Positions 1-8,903 of a stretch of 64,000 bases of DNA are shown one piece after another; positions within the stretch are counted from its first letter, which is position 1, and the number at the start of each line of letters is the position of its first letter. The stretch comes from Microbacterium sp. SORGH_AS_0428 (lineage in GTDB: Bacteria; Actinomycetota; Actinomycetes; Actinomycetales; Microbacteriaceae). The position numbers and the translations under genes are program-made. The DNA lies in assembly GCF_031453615.1 (NCBI RefSeq), contig NZ_JAVIZT010000001.1, positions 930,001 to 994,000 on the forward strand. Reading direction: 5' to 3'. Below the pieces are notes generated by a model. That model was not told the DNA's origin. It saw only the letters and a program-made list of their open reading frames with translations, and did not search any database.

Positions 1-196
1 CGGTCGTGAAGAGCTCCTGCGGAAGGTCCACGTCGCGCGGGGCGTCGACGTCGCGCACGGCGATGCCGGCGAGCTGGAGGCTCGCTCCCGCGCGGTCCGC
101 GAGCTCATCGCCGTGCTTGAGCAGGAGAGCTGCGACCTGCGACCCGACGGCGCCGGCTCCCAGCAGAGCGACCCGGAGGTGGCGATGGTCGATCAT
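1..196 (-). CDS. hom: Homoserine dehydrogenase, 5' part only
   Basis: The window edge cuts this gene: about 65 N-terminal codons are present, reading leftward out of the window. The product begins MIDHRHLRVALLGAGAVGSQ, a Rossmann beta-strand and GxGxxG turn that binds NAD(P). It continues with a region typical of actinobacterial homoserine dehydrogenase, the enzyme that reduces aspartate semialdehyde to homoserine for threonine and methionine. Its ATG overlaps the lysA stop (ATGA), so the two are probably translationally coupled. The order argS, DUF2993, lysA, hom supports the call and predicts thrC and thrB beyond the edge. The catalytic part is not visible. Confidence 0.85.
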   Translation of the reverse strand, partial: MIDHRHLRVALLGAGAVGSQVAALLLKHGDELADRAGASLQLAGIAVRDVDAPRDVDLPQELFTT

Positions 197-1590
197 GAAT
201 CACCTTTCTGCGCGAGGAGGGCGTCACGGGCGAGGAGGTCGTCGACCGTCTCGCCGCGCACGATGACGCGCGCCTCGGCGTCACGCACCGCGACCACCGG
301 GGGCCGCGGCATGTAGTTGTAGTTGCTCGACAGCGAGAAGCAGTAGGCGCCGGTGGCCGGCACCGCGAGCAGGTCGCCGGGAGCGACGTCGGCGGGGAGG
401 TACTCGGCGTCGACGACGATGTCGCCCGACTCGCAGTGCGATCCGACCACCCGGACGAGGGCGGGTGCCGCATCGCTCACGCGGGAGGCGATACGGGCGG
501 AGTAGTCGGCGCCGTAGAGCGCCGGACGGGCGTTGTCGCTCATCCCGCCGTCGACGCTCACGTAGGTGCGCACGAGACCGTCGCCGAGGGAGACGGGCTT
601 GACCGTGCCGACCTCGTACAGCGTGACACCGGCCGTTCCGACGATCGCGCGTCCCGGTTCGAACACGAGCGTCGGCACGGGCACGTCCAGGCGTGCGCAG
701 GTCGCAGCGACAGCGGTCACGATGGCGTCGGCGAGCTCCTCGATCACGGCCGGCTGCTGGTCTCGCGTGTAGGCGATGCCGAAGCCGCCGCCGAGGTTGA
801 GCACGTCGAGACCGCCCAGCTCCGCGTGGAGGGCGACGAGCCGCTCGGCGGATGCGGCGAAGCCCTCCGAACCGAAGATCTGGGAGCCGATGTGGCAGTG
901 CAGGCCGACGAGCTCGACGCCGGGGATGGCGCGCAGCAGAGCCGCCGCCTCCCGCGCGCCGTCGAGGGAGAAGCCGAACTTCTGGTCTTCGTGCGCCGTC
1001 GCGAGGAAGTCGTGGGTCTCGGCGTGGATGCCGGTGTTGACGCGGATCAGGACGGGCTGACGGCGAGAAGCACCATCGGTCACCGACGCGAGGCGCACGA
1101 TCTCGTCGACGCTGTCCACGATGATCGTCCCGATCCCGATCTCGACGGCCCGCGCCAGCTGGCTCGCAGACTTGTTGTTGCCGTGCAGGCCCAGCAGCGA
1201 CGGATCCGCGCCCGCGGCCAACGCCACAGCCAGCTCGCCGGGGCTCGCGACATCGATGCGCAGACCCTCCTCGAGCACCCACCGCGCCACGGCCGCGGAG
1301 AGGAACGCCTTGCCCGCGTAGTAGACGCGCGCTTCGGCGCCGTGCCTTCCCGCGGCCCGCTGGAAGGCGGCGAGGATCCGACGGGCGCGGCCTCGCACCT
1401 CGTCCTCGTCGAGGACGTAGAGCGGGGTGCCGAAGCGTGCGGCGAGATCCCCCGCATCCACGCCGCCGATCTGCAGACGTCCGTCGCGACGCGAGGCGGA
1501 TCCGGGCCACACGACCGGCGGGAGATCGTTCGCGTCGTCCGGCACGAGGAGCCACTCTTCGGCGGCAGCGCGGTCGTGCGAGGAGGACAC
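193..1590 (-). CDS. lysA: Diaminopimelate decarboxylase
   Basis: A PLP enzyme of the alanine-racemase/DAP decarboxylase fold that converts meso-diaminopimelate to lysine. The protein (about 465 aa, the usual length) has the N-terminal stretch FGTPLYVLDEDEVRGRARRI, the PLP-lysine segment ARVYYAGKAFLS, the phosphate-binding region LNLGGGFGIAY and the ESGD motif late in the chain. The open frame extends far upstream into unrelated sequence. I place the start at the GTG at 1590, just before the family-typical EEWLLVPDDANDLPP segment; a TTG at 1602 is an alternative and neither has a strong Shine-Dalgarno. The stop overlaps the hom start. A gap of about 120 bases to the upstream gene holds a possible -10 box. 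Confidence 0.93.
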   Translation of the reverse strand: MSSSHDRAAAEEWLLVPDDANDLPPVVWPGSASRRDGRLQIGGVDAGDLAARFGTPLYVLDEDEVRGRARRILAAFQRAAGRHGAEARVYYAGKAFLSAAVARWVLEEGLRIDVASPGELAVALAAGADPSLLGLHGNNKSASQLARAVEIGIGTIIVDSVDEIVRLASVTDGASRRQPVLIRVNTGIHAETHDFLATAHEDQKFGFSLDGAREAAALLRAIPGVELVGLHCHIGSQIFGSEGFAASAERLVALHAELGGLDVLNLGGGFGIAYTRDQQPAVIEELADAIVTAVAATCARLDVPVPTLVFEPGRAIVGTAGVTLYEVGTVKPVSLGDGLVRTYVSVDGGMSDNARPALYGADYSARIASRVSDAAPALVRVVGSHCESGDIVVDAEYLPADVAPGDLLAVPATGAYCFSLSSNYNYMPRPPVVAVRDAEARVIVRGETVDDLLARDALLAQKGDS

Positions 1591-1673
1591 TACGAGACCC
1601 AATCGGTGGTGAAGGGCGGCGGGAATCTCAGCGGCGGCGGAGCCGTCACGACACCCCGACGCGAGTCCCTTGA

Positions 1674-1679
1674 AGTCTA
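1674..1679 (-). promoter_or_regulatory. Possible -10 box for lysA-hom
   Basis: TAGACT on the minus strand, about 83 bases upstream of the lysA start in the gap after the DUF2993 gene. It fits the TANNNT pattern seen before many genes here. No clear -35 and no lysine-riboswitch landmarks were seen in the leader. Confidence 0.35.
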
Positions 1680-1709
1680 GGGCACCGCCTATGCCGCTCC
1701 CGCCATGCG

Positions 1710-2519
1710 TCAGGCGCAGCTGCCCTTCTCCCGCGCACCGGCATCCGTGAGCAGCTCGCCCGCGATGTCGAAATCGGCCGCGAGCCGATCGCCTTGCACC
1801 GCGACCTGGCTGAGGGTGAGCCCGCGCGGCAGGTACTGCGCGACGCACACCCGGTACCCGGCGAGCAGAGGGTCGGCGACGGAGCCGAACTGGGCGCGCA
1901 GGCCGTCCGCGGTCACCTCGGCACCGGCCACGCTCAGCGACACCGGGGTGAGCACGAGCCGCCCCTCCGCCGCCGACGGGGTGAGAGCGACCTGCACCGG
2001 CACGGCGAGGCCGAACACCGACAGCTGGGTCGACGCGCTCACGTCGGGCTGAGCGATCGTGAGGCCGTCGATGGCCACCGGCGCCGCCTCCGCCAGGAGC
2101 GGGCGGAGCTGCTCGGCGTTCAGCGACACCGTCGCCTCGCCGGAGCCGAGCGTGAAGGGTGCGCGGATGCCGAGATCGCGGAGGGTGACCGACACGTCGC
2201 CCGTGAAGTCTCCGACCGTCACATCGTCGGCGGCGATGCGCACCTGGCCGACCTGGCCCAGTGCCAGATCCAGCAGCAGCGAGGGATCGGCGATGTCCAC
2301 ATCGATCTGCTGATCCGCGGCGAGATCGAGTCGCGACACGAGCTGCTGCTTGACGGCCTTCGTCACGAGGTCTCGCGCCACCCATTCCCCCGCGAAGAAC
2401 GCGGCGACGATGAGCAGCAGCACCACCAGCACCGCGACGAGCCACGGCCACCGGCGGCGCCGGCGCACGGTGCGGGGCGCGTCGTCCTGGTCGTCGAACA
2501 GCCCCATCACCTCGCTCAT
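1710..2519 (-). CDS. DUF2993 (LmeA-like) lipid-binding domain protein
   Basis: A 269-aa protein with a short charged N-terminus (RRRRRW), one membrane anchor at about residues 25-47 and an extracytoplasmic domain of repeated beta strands and valine-rich segments typical of DUF2993. The characterised mycobacterial relative LmeA binds phosphoinositides and acts in lipomannan maturation; transfer of that role here is only inference. The ATG at 2519 lies one base past the argS stop. A second in-frame ATG at 2507 has GAGG close upstream, so the true start could be either. The gene sits between argS and lysA on the same strand. Confidence 0.8.
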   Translation of the reverse strand: MSEVMGLFDDQDDAPRTVRRRRRWPWLVAVLVVLLLIVAAFFAGEWVARDLVTKAVKQQLVSRLDLAADQQIDVDIADPSLLLDLALGQVGQVRIAADDVTVGDFTGDVSVTLRDLGIRAPFTLGSGEATVSLNAEQLRPLLAEAAPVAIDGLTIAQPDVSASTQLSVFGLAVPVQVALTPSAAEGRLVLTPVSLSVAGAEVTADGLRAQFGSVADPLLAGYRVCVAQYLPRGLTLSQVAVQGDRLAADFDIAGELLTDAGAREKGSCA

Positions 2520-2520
2520 G

Positions 2521-4185
2521 TCACATCCGCTCGGGTGCGCTGACGCCCAACAGGTCCAGCCCGTTGCGCAGGACCTGGCCGGTCGCGTCGTTGAGCCACA
2601 GCCGCGTGCGATGCAGGTCGGTCACCTCGTCGTCGCCGAGCGGGATCACGCGGCAGTTGTCGTACCAGCGGTGATAGAGACCCGCGAGCTCCTCCAGGTA
2701 TCGGGCGATGCGATGCGGCTCGCGCAGGTCGGCGGCGAAGGCGACCAGCCGCGGGAACTCCTGCAGCGCACCGAGCAGCGCCGACTCGGTCTCGTGGGTG
2801 AGCAGCTCCGGGGAGAATGCCGTGCGCTCCACCCCGGATGCGGCGGCGTTGCGCGCCACGTTGTGGGTGCGGGCGTGGGCGTACTGCACGTAGAAGACCG
2901 GGTTGTCGTTCGTGCGCTTCTGCAGGATCTCGGGGTCGAGCGTGAGCGGCGAGTCGGCGGGGTACCGCGCCAGCGAGTACCGCAGGGCGTCGGTGCCGAG
3001 CCAGGCGCGCAGGTCGTCGAGCTCGATGATGTTCCCCGCGCGCTTGGAGAGGCGGGCGCCGTTGATCGAGACGAGCTGGCCGATCAGCACCTCGATGTCC
3101 TTGTCGGGGTCGTCGCCCGCCGCGCCGGCGAGCGCCTTGAGCCGGTGGACGTAGCCGTGGTGGTCGGCACCGAGCAGGTAGATCTTGTGCGCGAAACCGC
3201 GATCCCCCTTGTTGAGGTAGTAGGCCGCATCCGCCGCGAAGTAGGTGTACTCGCCGTTCGAGCGACGGATGACGCGGTCCTTGTCGTCGCCGAAGTCGGT
3301 CGTGCGCACCCAGACGGCGTCGTCCTGCTCGAAGACATGGCCCTGCTCCCGCAGGCGTTCGACGGCCTCGTCGACGAGACTCGGGGACCCCGCGTGCAGG
3401 ACGCGCTCGGAGTACCAGACGTCGAAGTGCACGTTGAACTGTTCGAGAGAGGCCTGGATCTCGCCCAGCTGCAGCGCGTACGCGAGCTCGGTGGTGAAGC
3501 TCAGCTGCTCCTCGGGCGAGGCGGACAGCACGCCGCCGGGCTCGCCGTGGAAGTCCGCCGCGCGCACGCGGTCGGCAAGCTCCTGGATGTAGGCGCCGAC
3601 GTAGCCGTCCTCCGGAGCCGGCTCGCCCTTCACCGCGGCGAGCACGGAGCGGCCGAAGCGCTCCATCTGTGCACCCGCGTCGTTGATGTAGAACTCGCGC
3701 ACGAGCGGGGCGCCGCTCGCCAGGAGCAGACGGGCGATGGCGTCGCCGAGCGCCGCCCAGCGGGTGTGGCCGATGTGGAGCGGACCGGTCGGGTTCGCGC
3801 TGACGAACTCGAGATTGATCGAGTTGCCGCGCTGGGTGGTGTTGGAGCCGAACGCCGCGCCCGCCTCGACGATTACGCGCGCGAGGGCACCGGCGGCCGC
3901 CGCATCCAGACGGATGTTGATGAACCCGGGACCGGCGATCTCGACGGAGGCGACGCCGGGAACATCACCGAGAGGGCCCGCGATCTCCGCGGCGAGCTCC
4001 CGCGGGTTCGCGCCCACCTGCTTGGCGAGCTTCAGGGCGATGTTGGACGCCCAGTCGCCGTGGTCACGATTCTTCGGGCGCTCGAGGACGATGTCCGACA
4101 CCGCCACCTCGACACCGGGGCGTCGCGCCTCGACGATCGGTGCGACGACGGCGTGCAGGGCGGCGGAGAGCTGTTCGGGATCCAT
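2521..4185 (-). CDS. argS: Arginyl-tRNA synthetase
   Basis: Class I aminoacyl-tRNA synthetase that charges tRNA-Arg in the cytoplasm. The 554-aa product has the N-terminal Add-1-like tRNA-binding region, the HIGH signature in [18 protein letters not shown], a KMSKS-equivalent LSKRAGN, and a C-terminal DALR-type anticodon-binding domain ending in [10 protein letters not shown]. Length is normal for the family. A -10-like TAGAAT lies 9 bases before the ATG, which implies an almost leaderless mRNA. It heads the run of minus-strand genes argS, DUF2993, lysA and hom. Confidence 0.97.
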   Translation of the reverse strand: MDPEQLSAALHAVVAPIVEARRPGVEVAVSDIVLERPKNRDHGDWASNIALKLAKQVGANPRELAAEIAGPLGDVPGVASVEIAGPGFINIRLDAAAAGALARVIVEAGAAFGSNTTQRGNSINLEFVSANPTGPLHIGHTRWAALGDAIARLLLASGAPLVREFYINDAGAQMERFGRSVLAAVKGEPAPEDGYVGAYIQELADRVRAADFHGEPGGVLSASPEEQLSFTTELAYALQLGEIQASLEQFNVHFDVWYSERVLHAGSPSLVDEAVERLREQGHVFEQDDAVWVRTTDFGDDKDRVIRRSNGEYTYFAADAAYYLNKGDRGFAHKIYLLGADHHGYVHRLKALAGAAGDDPDKDIEVLIGQLVSINGARLSKRAGNIIELDDLRAWLGTDALRYSLARYPADSPLTLDPEILQKRTNDNPVFYVQYAHARTHNVARNAAASGVERTAFSPELLTHETESALLGALQEFPRLVAFAADLREPHRIARYLEELAGLYHRWYDNCRVIPLGDDEVTDLHRTRLWLNDATGQVLRNGLDLLGVSAPERM

Positions 4186-4194
4186 AGGCGTCCC

Positions 4195-4200
4195 ATTCTA
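4195..4200 (-). promoter_or_regulatory. -10 box of argS
   Basis: TAGAAT on the minus strand, 9 bases upstream of the argS ATG. This is close to the TATAAT consensus and predicts a 5' leader of only 2-3 bases. Confidence 0.5.
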
Positions 4201-4243
4201 CGTTCGTCCGCTGTCGCGCCCCGGTCCGCGTGGACGGGCCCGC

Positions 4244-5041
4244 TCAGGCCATCGGTACGAGCGCCGCGTGGTCGTCGACGGTGCCGGGCGCATCCTGCAC
4301 GGTCGCGTCCACTTCGAGCCGCTCCAAGCCCACATATCCGCCGTGGTAGCTCAGGAACGCGCAGTCCGCCGCGTCTCTGCCTGTGGCGATCCGCACGAGC
4401 GAGGAGCGCGGGGCGAGGCGGGTGGCATCGACCACGCTCCATTCGCCCTCGACGAGCACCTCGGCGACGGCGTGGAAGTCCATGGGATCGAGCTGAGGCG
4501 CGTAGCAGGCGACGTAGCGGGCGGGCATGTCCATCGCACGCAACAGCGCGATGACGAGATGGGCGTAGTCGCGGCAGACGCCCTGCCCGCTGGCGAGGGT
4601 CGTGACCGCACTGTCGGTGCCGAGGCTCATGCCCGGCGTGTAGGTGACGCTCGTGGCCACGAAATCGGAGACGGCCTCCACGAGCTGTCGGCCGCTCAGC
4701 CCCCGGAAGAGTCGCCGCGCGGTGGCGAAGACCTCGTCGGACTGGGCGTAGCGGCTCGGCCGCAGAGCCGCGATGGTATCGATCTCCGTCGTGACAGGCG
4801 GTGCGCCCGGACCCACGACGGCCTCGTAGTGCACCTGGAGGAGTCCCGCCTCGCCCGTCAGGCGGTGCAGGCGGTTGCCTGCCGCGTCCAGGAGCTCCCT
4901 CGGCAGCAGCTCGCGCCCGTCCTGCACCAGGCTCAGCCGCTCGTTCACGACGCCCGCCGACCGCGCCACCGCGATCTGCAGGATGAGGTCGACGGAGGAG
5001 CCCAGTTCGAGGTCGAGTTCGGCTCTCACTTGGCGCTGCAC
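4244..5041 (-). CDS. Transglutaminase-like cysteine protease-fold protein
   Basis: A 265-aa protein with an N-terminal beta-rich region and a transglutaminase-like core. The catalytic triad is visible: Cys in GQGVCRDYAHL, His in MDFHAVAEV and Asp in VVDATRLAP. This layout matches actinobacterial transglutaminase-family proteins, which may be peptidases or amidases; the substrate is unknown. I chose the GTG at 5041 because GAGGA lies 8 bases upstream; the longer open frame to 5098 has no ribosome site. The gene is divergent from the SGNH hydrolase at 5132. Confidence 0.82.
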   Translation of the reverse strand: MQRQVRAELDLELGSSVDLILQIAVARSAGVVNERLSLVQDGRELLPRELLDAAGNRLHRLTGEAGLLQVHYEAVVGPGAPPVTTEIDTIAALRPSRYAQSDEVFATARRLFRGLSGRQLVEAVSDFVATSVTYTPGMSLGTDSAVTTLASGQGVCRDYAHLVIALLRAMDMPARYVACYAPQLDPMDFHAVAEVLVEGEWSVVDATRLAPRSSLVRIATGRDAADCAFLSYHGGYVGLERLEVDATVQDAPGTVDDHAALVPMA

Positions 5042-5119
5042 CGGCCCATCCTCGCACGCGGATCGAGGGCCGGGGCCCGCCGCATCCCTCCTGCGCACCC
5101 GCTCCGGCCCGTCGCACCG

Positions 5120-5125
5120 TACGCT
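5120..5125 (+). promoter_or_regulatory. -10 box, leaderless start of SGNH hydrolase
   Basis: TACGCT followed by 6 bases and then the ATG at 5132. This spacing places transcription start at or next to the start codon. There is no Shine-Dalgarno. Confidence 0.6.
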
Positions 5126-5131
5126 CGTGCC

Positions 5132-5896
5132 ATGACCCGATCCGCCCGGCTTTCGCCGCGCCGCGCGATCGCCGTCCTTGCGGCGCTGGCGGCGGCGATC
5201 GCGTGCATCTGCGCACTCGCGCTGACGCGCCCCTGGGCGGCAGGGGCGCTGCCGGTCAGCCGAGCGGATGCGGGTGGCGCCGCGCCTGCTCCGGTGGTGT
5301 CGATCGCGCTCCCCGACAACCCCCGCATCCTCGTTCTCGGCGACTCCTGGACCTACGGCTCCGCCGCCTCCGCGCCGACGCTGGGTTACGCGTACCTCCT
5401 CGGCCCGCTCATGGGCGGCGAGACGAGCGTGAACGGTTCACGGGGCAGCGGCTATCTCGTTCCCGGCATCGACGGTGGAACCTTCTCCGAGCGCATCGCC
5501 GAGTTGGATGCGTCCGACCGCCCCGATCTGATCGTCGTGCAGGGCTCGATCAACGATCGGAAGGTCCCCCTCGAGGGCTACGACGAAGCCGTGCGCGAGG
5601 CCTGGGACTCGCTCGCCGCGCTGTACCCGGATGCGCAGATCGTCGTCCTCGGACCCGCTCCGCAGATCCTTCCCGTAGAGGCGGCGACCTCGGAGATCGA
5701 CGATCGGCTGGGCCGGGCGGCGGCGTCGCGCGGCTGGCCGTACATCTCGCCCATCGGGGAACAGTGGATCACGCCGGACAATTACGCGTGGATCATCGAC
5801 AGCGGACCGATCGGCCGCCATCACCCCACGACCGGGGGCCACGCGTATCTCGCGGAGCGGCTCGCGGCTGCCCTCGACGGCCTGCGCTCGGACTGA
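5132..5896 (+). CDS. SGNH/GDSL-family hydrolase, membrane-anchored or secreted
   Basis: A 254-aa protein with an N-terminal hydrophobic segment (about residues 13-32, a signal peptide or anchor) followed by an SGNH fold. Visible blocks are the nucleophile block LVLGDSWTYG, the Gly block in NGSRGSGY, the Asn block VVQGSINDR, and a late His in HHPTTGGHAYLAE. It is probably an extracytoplasmic esterase or deacetylase acting on cell-wall polysaccharide or lipid; the substrate cannot be read from sequence. The ATG is leaderless behind a TACGCT box. The gene is divergent from the transglutaminase gene. Confidence 0.85.
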   Translation: MTRSARLSPRRAIAVLAALAAAIACICALALTRPWAAGALPVSRADAGGAAPAPVVSIALPDNPRILVLGDSWTYGSAASAPTLGYAYLLGPLMGGETSVNGSRGSGYLVPGIDGGTFSERIAELDASDRPDLIVVQGSINDRKVPLEGYDEAVREAWDSLAALYPDAQIVVLGPAPQILPVEAATSEIDDRLGRAAASRGWPYISPIGEQWITPDNYAWIIDSGPIGRHHPTTGGHAYLAERLAAALDGLRSD

Positions 5897-5973
5897 GCCT
5901 TCCGGCGCGGAGGGGCATTATGCACCTTTTCGCGGAGCGGGACCACCGGAGCTCCCCCGGCCCATCCGCTGGC

Positions 5974-5979
5974 TAACGT
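5974..5979 (+). promoter_or_regulatory. Possible -10 box for DUF6458 gene and kinase
   Basis: TAACGT about 108 bases before the small membrane-protein gene at 6087. The leader between them is GC-rich with no recognised RNA motif. Confidence 0.3.
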
Positions 5980-6086
5980 GATCGCCGGGGGCACGGCGAC
6001 CCGCCGCGCCCGTGCCCGAGCGCCGGCCCCACCGTCGCCGTCCGGGACCCCACCTATCGGGCTGGTCCCGGGCAGGAGTCGTGAAC

Positions 6087-6350
6087 ATGGGTATTGGAAG
6101 CGGAATCGCACTCTTCGTGATCGGAGCGATCCTGGCGTTCGCCGTGAACGTCGATCTCGGCGGCTACGTCAACCTGAGTCTCATCGGATACATCCTGATG
6201 GGCGCGGGGGTCCTCGTCTTCCTGATCAGCCTGGTCCTGGTCATGCGTCGTCGTTCGAGCGTGTCGACCTCGCGCACCGCGGTCGACCCCGCCAGTGGTG
6301 AGCGCGTCACGACGCGTCGCACTACGGACAACGGCGAACCCCTCGCCTGA
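6087..6350 (+). CDS. Small two-helix membrane protein (DUF6458-like)
   Basis: An 87-aa protein starting MGIGSGIALFVIGAILAFAV, with two transmembrane helices (about residues 5-22 and 30-52) and a basic, Ser/Thr-rich cytoplasmic tail containing RTAVDPASGERVTTRR. This arrangement is common in actinobacteria as DUF6458; its role is unknown. AGGAG lies about 9 bases upstream of the ATG. The open frame can be extended to 6012, but that part is GC-rich filler. The stop lies 4 bases before the kinase start, so the two are probably co-transcribed. Confidence 0.78.
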   Translation: MGIGSGIALFVIGAILAFAVNVDLGGYVNLSLIGYILMGAGVLVFLISLVLVMRRRSSVSTSRTAVDPASGERVTTRRTTDNGEPLA

Positions 6351-6354
6351 GTAC

Positions 6355-7689
6355 GTGTCCGACATCCTCGACGCCGTTCCCGCCGGGACCGGCTCGCTCC
6401 TCGCCGGTCGCTACCGCCTGATCGAACGCGTCGGCAGCGGAGGAATGGGCACGGTCTATCGTGCCCGAGACGAACTGCTCGGCCGTGATGTCGCGGTCAA
6501 GCTCTTCCACTCGGAGCGTGCGGACGGCGTCGAGGACCGTCGGAAGGTCGGCGAGGCCACGATGCTCGCCTCGCTCTCGCATCCGTGCCTGGTCACCCTG
6601 TTCGACGCGTGCATCGGGACCGAGGCTCCGAGCTATCTCGTCATGGAGTACATCGCCGGCCCGACTCTGCGCCAACGCCTGGTGGACGGCGCCCTGGGGC
6701 TCGATGAGGCCGCCGCCATGGCGAGCGACCTCGCCGCGGCACTGGAGGCCGTCCACGCGGCAGGGATCGTGCATCGCGACGTGAAGCCCTCCAACGTCAT
6801 GCTCCGTGCCCGCGGTCGCGGAGCCGGCAGCGTCGGCTATCAGGCGGTGCTCGCCGATTTCGGCGTCGCGCATCTGGTCGACTCGACGAGGCTCACGACA
6901 CCCGGCGATGTCATCGGCACAGCGGCCTATCTCGCGCCGGAGCAGGTGCGCGGCCACGCGCCGGTTCCCGCCTCCGACGTCTACTCTCTCGGGCTGCTCC
7001 TGATCGAGGCGATCACAGGTCGGCATCCCTTCGCGGATGCGCCGGCGGCCAGCATGCTGCTGGCCCGGCTCACCCGGCAGCCCGATGTTCCCACGGGCAT
7101 CGGCTACGCGTGGCGTTCCCTGCTCACCGCCATGACGGTGCACGATCCCGCTTCCCGCCCGAGCGCGAGCGAGGTCCTCGATCGGGCCCGTGCACTGCCC
7201 TCCACCACGGCGAGCGCCGCGACCGTCCCCCTGGACGACGCGTTGCTCGTCGCGACGTCACCGATCTCCGTCTCGGCTCCCCCCGCGGCGGCCACCGAAC
7301 CGCTGCCTGCCCCGCTCGCGCTGCCGGCGCCTCGCCGCCGCCGGCGCATCGTGGCCATGTCGGCAGCTGCCGGCGTCCTCATCGTCGCAGCCGCGGCTGT
7401 GGGCATCTCGACCGTCCTGGCGCCGGCGCCGGTGAGCGAGGAGTCCGTCGTTCCCGTGCAGCTGAACACCGTCCCGACGGACGACGGATCCGACCAGGCG
7501 CCCGCCGAGACGGTCGAGTCCGACGATCAGAGCGTGGTGCCTGCCGACACCGTCACTCCGCGGCCGGGGCCGGTCACGGATCCACAGCCGGGGCCGGTCA
7601 CGGATCCGCAGACGGGACCCGCATCGGAGAACGGTTCGAATCGGGGCCCCGGCAACAACAACGGGAACGGGAACGGCAAGAAGCCCTGA
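6355..7689 (+). CDS. Transmembrane Ser/Thr protein kinase (PknB-like)
   Basis: A 444-aa Hanks-type kinase. Residues about 20-285 form the kinase domain with the Gly-rich loop GSGGMGTV (27-34), Lys49 in AVKLF, HRDVKPSN with Asp142, DFG (168-170) and APE (194-196). A basic stretch (RRRRR) precedes one transmembrane helix at about 335-360, then a low-complexity extracytoplasmic tail. The tail contains two copies of GPVTDPQ and ends in Asn/Gly-rich sequence; no PASTA domain is visible. The GTG at 6355 follows the DUF6458 stop directly. The longer frame to 6295 would overlap that gene and is not preferred. The ligand and targets are unknown. Confidence 0.9.
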   Translation: MSDILDAVPAGTGSLLAGRYRLIERVGSGGMGTVYRARDELLGRDVAVKLFHSERADGVEDRRKVGEATMLASLSHPCLVTLFDACIGTEAPSYLVMEYIAGPTLRQRLVDGALGLDEAAAMASDLAAALEAVHAAGIVHRDVKPSNVMLRARGRGAGSVGYQAVLADFGVAHLVDSTRLTTPGDVIGTAAYLAPEQVRGHAPVPASDVYSLGLLLIEAITGRHPFADAPAASMLLARLTRQPDVPTGIGYAWRSLLTAMTVHDPASRPSASEVLDRARALPSTTASAATVPLDDALLVATSPISVSAPPAAATEPLPAPLALPAPRRRRRIVAMSAAAGVLIVAAAAVGISTVLAPAPVSEESVVPVQLNTVPTDDGSDQAPAETVESDDQSVVPADTVTPRPGPVTDPQPGPVTDPQTGPASENGSNRGPGNNNGNGNGKKP

Positions 7690-7744
7690 CGTCGCAGGAA
7701 CGCCACAGTCCGGCGTCATCCCGCCGTCCTCGGCACCGGGACCG

Positions 7745-8404
7745 ATGAGGCGCGACGCGACGTTCGACACTGGGGGGCGAGAGACGAGGTACCGCGTGCC
7801 GTACGACATCGACGAACTCCTGCGCCCACCATCCGCCACCGCCGCGCTCGCGCTGCAGGTGGCCGAGCAGTGGTGCTCCCCGGCCGTCCTGCGGCACAGC
7901 ATGCGCTCCTGGGTGTGGGCGCGATCGCTCGCGGATGCGGAGGGGCTGGACTACGACGCGGAGCTGCTGTTCGTCGCGGCCGCGCTGCACGACATCGGCG
8001 TGGCGGAACCGTTCGACGCACACCGGACGCCGTTCGAGGGCGCCGGAGGCGCTGCGGCATGGGTGTTCGCGGCCGGAGCCGGTTGGCCGAGCGAGCGCCG
8101 GGTCCGGCTGCAGGAAGTGATCGAACGCCACATGTGGGTCGAGGTCGACCCGACCCTGGACGCCGAGGGCCACCTGCTGGAGGTGGCGACGAGCCTGGAC
8201 GTCGCGGGGGCGGGCTGGTCGAGGTGGGATGCGCAGCTTCTGCGCGTCGTGACCGCACGACTGCCGAGGACGGATTTCGCCGCCGAGTTCGACGCGGCGA
8301 TCCGGGACCAAGCCGAACGCAAGCCCGCCTCCGCCGCGGCACGGCTCGCGCGGAGCGGACGCATCGCGGACGGCGAGCTCACCTGGCTCTCACTCGTGCG
8401 TTGA
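7745..8404 (+). CDS. HD-domain phosphohydrolase-like protein
   Basis: A 219-aa protein with an HD-type metal site: His in LRHSMRSWVWA, the HD pair in AALHDIGVAEPF, and a later His in IERHMWVEVD. It resembles small HD hydrolases of the cyanamide-hydratase-like group, but the substrate is unknown. The ATG at 7745 is used; a GTG at 7796 (VPYDIDELLRPP) has GAGG 7 bases upstream and may be the real start, since the first 17 residues look unstructured. It follows the kinase gene after 55 bases on the same strand. Confidence 0.75.
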   Translation: MRRDATFDTGGRETRYRVPYDIDELLRPPSATAALALQVAEQWCSPAVLRHSMRSWVWARSLADAEGLDYDAELLFVAAALHDIGVAEPFDAHRTPFEGAGGAAAWVFAAGAGWPSERRVRLQEVIERHMWVEVDPTLDAEGHLLEVATSLDVAGAGWSRWDAQLLRVVTARLPRTDFAAEFDAAIRDQAERKPASAAARLARSGRIADGELTWLSLVR

Positions 8405-8783
8405 CCCGCCTCAGCCTGGTGGGCCTCCACCCTCAGTCGGCCCGCGCGAACGGTCGCGAGGCATCGACGATGCGCCGCAGCGACACCGCCGCTCCCATCG
8501 ATCGAGCGCGCTCGATCCCGACGAGTGCCGGATGCGGCGACAGTAGGCGGCGAGCGCCTGATCGCGTCCCCCAAGCGGGCGACAGACAGCGCGTCCCGCG
8601 GCAGCGTAACGTCGAAGGCCGCGGGGAATCGAGGCAGCGGGGCGCGCCGACGAGGGCGGCGCGCCCCCATGGGCGCCGCGAGATCATGGCCGGGCCTCGA
8701 CGTGCACCCGCGCGTCGCACCGTTCGTCGTCGGGCGCGAAGAAGGCCCCGATCCGCGGAAGGATCGAGGCCTCTTGTACGCCG
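8405..8783. other. Non-coding stretch, possible decayed gene
   Basis: About 380 bases between the HD gene and tRNA-Arg. No complete gene was seen. On the minus strand two short segments in different frames look protein-like (FDVTLPRDALSVARLGDAIR, then IERARSMGAAVSLRRIVDA ending at 8433), as if one small gene had been frameshifted. This is weak evidence and I could not assign a family. Confidence 0.25.
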
Positions 8784-8856
8784 TGCCCCCGGAGGGATTC
8801 GAACCCCCGACCTACGGTACCGGAAACCGGCGCTCTATCCCCTGAGCTACGGAGGC
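8784..8856 (-). tRNA. tRNA-Arg (anticodon CCG)
   Basis: On the minus strand the sequence folds as a cloverleaf. The acceptor GCCTCCG pairs with CGGGGGC (one wobble), the D arm is GCTC/GAGC, the anticodon loop TTCCGGT carries CCG at positions 34-36, and the T arm is GGGGG TTCGAAT CCCTC. The discriminator base is A. CCA is not encoded. The base pair 27-43 (C and T) looks mismatched. It reads the codon CGG, which is frequent in this genome. Confidence 0.95.
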
Positions 8857-8903
8857 GTACCGATCGAGACTATCACCGCCCGCTCCGGCCCCGTGACGGC
8901 GGA

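Noticed and set aside
1591..1709. Lysine riboswitch before lysA
   Set aside because: The gap is too short (119 bases) and shows none of the lysine-riboswitch conserved strings.
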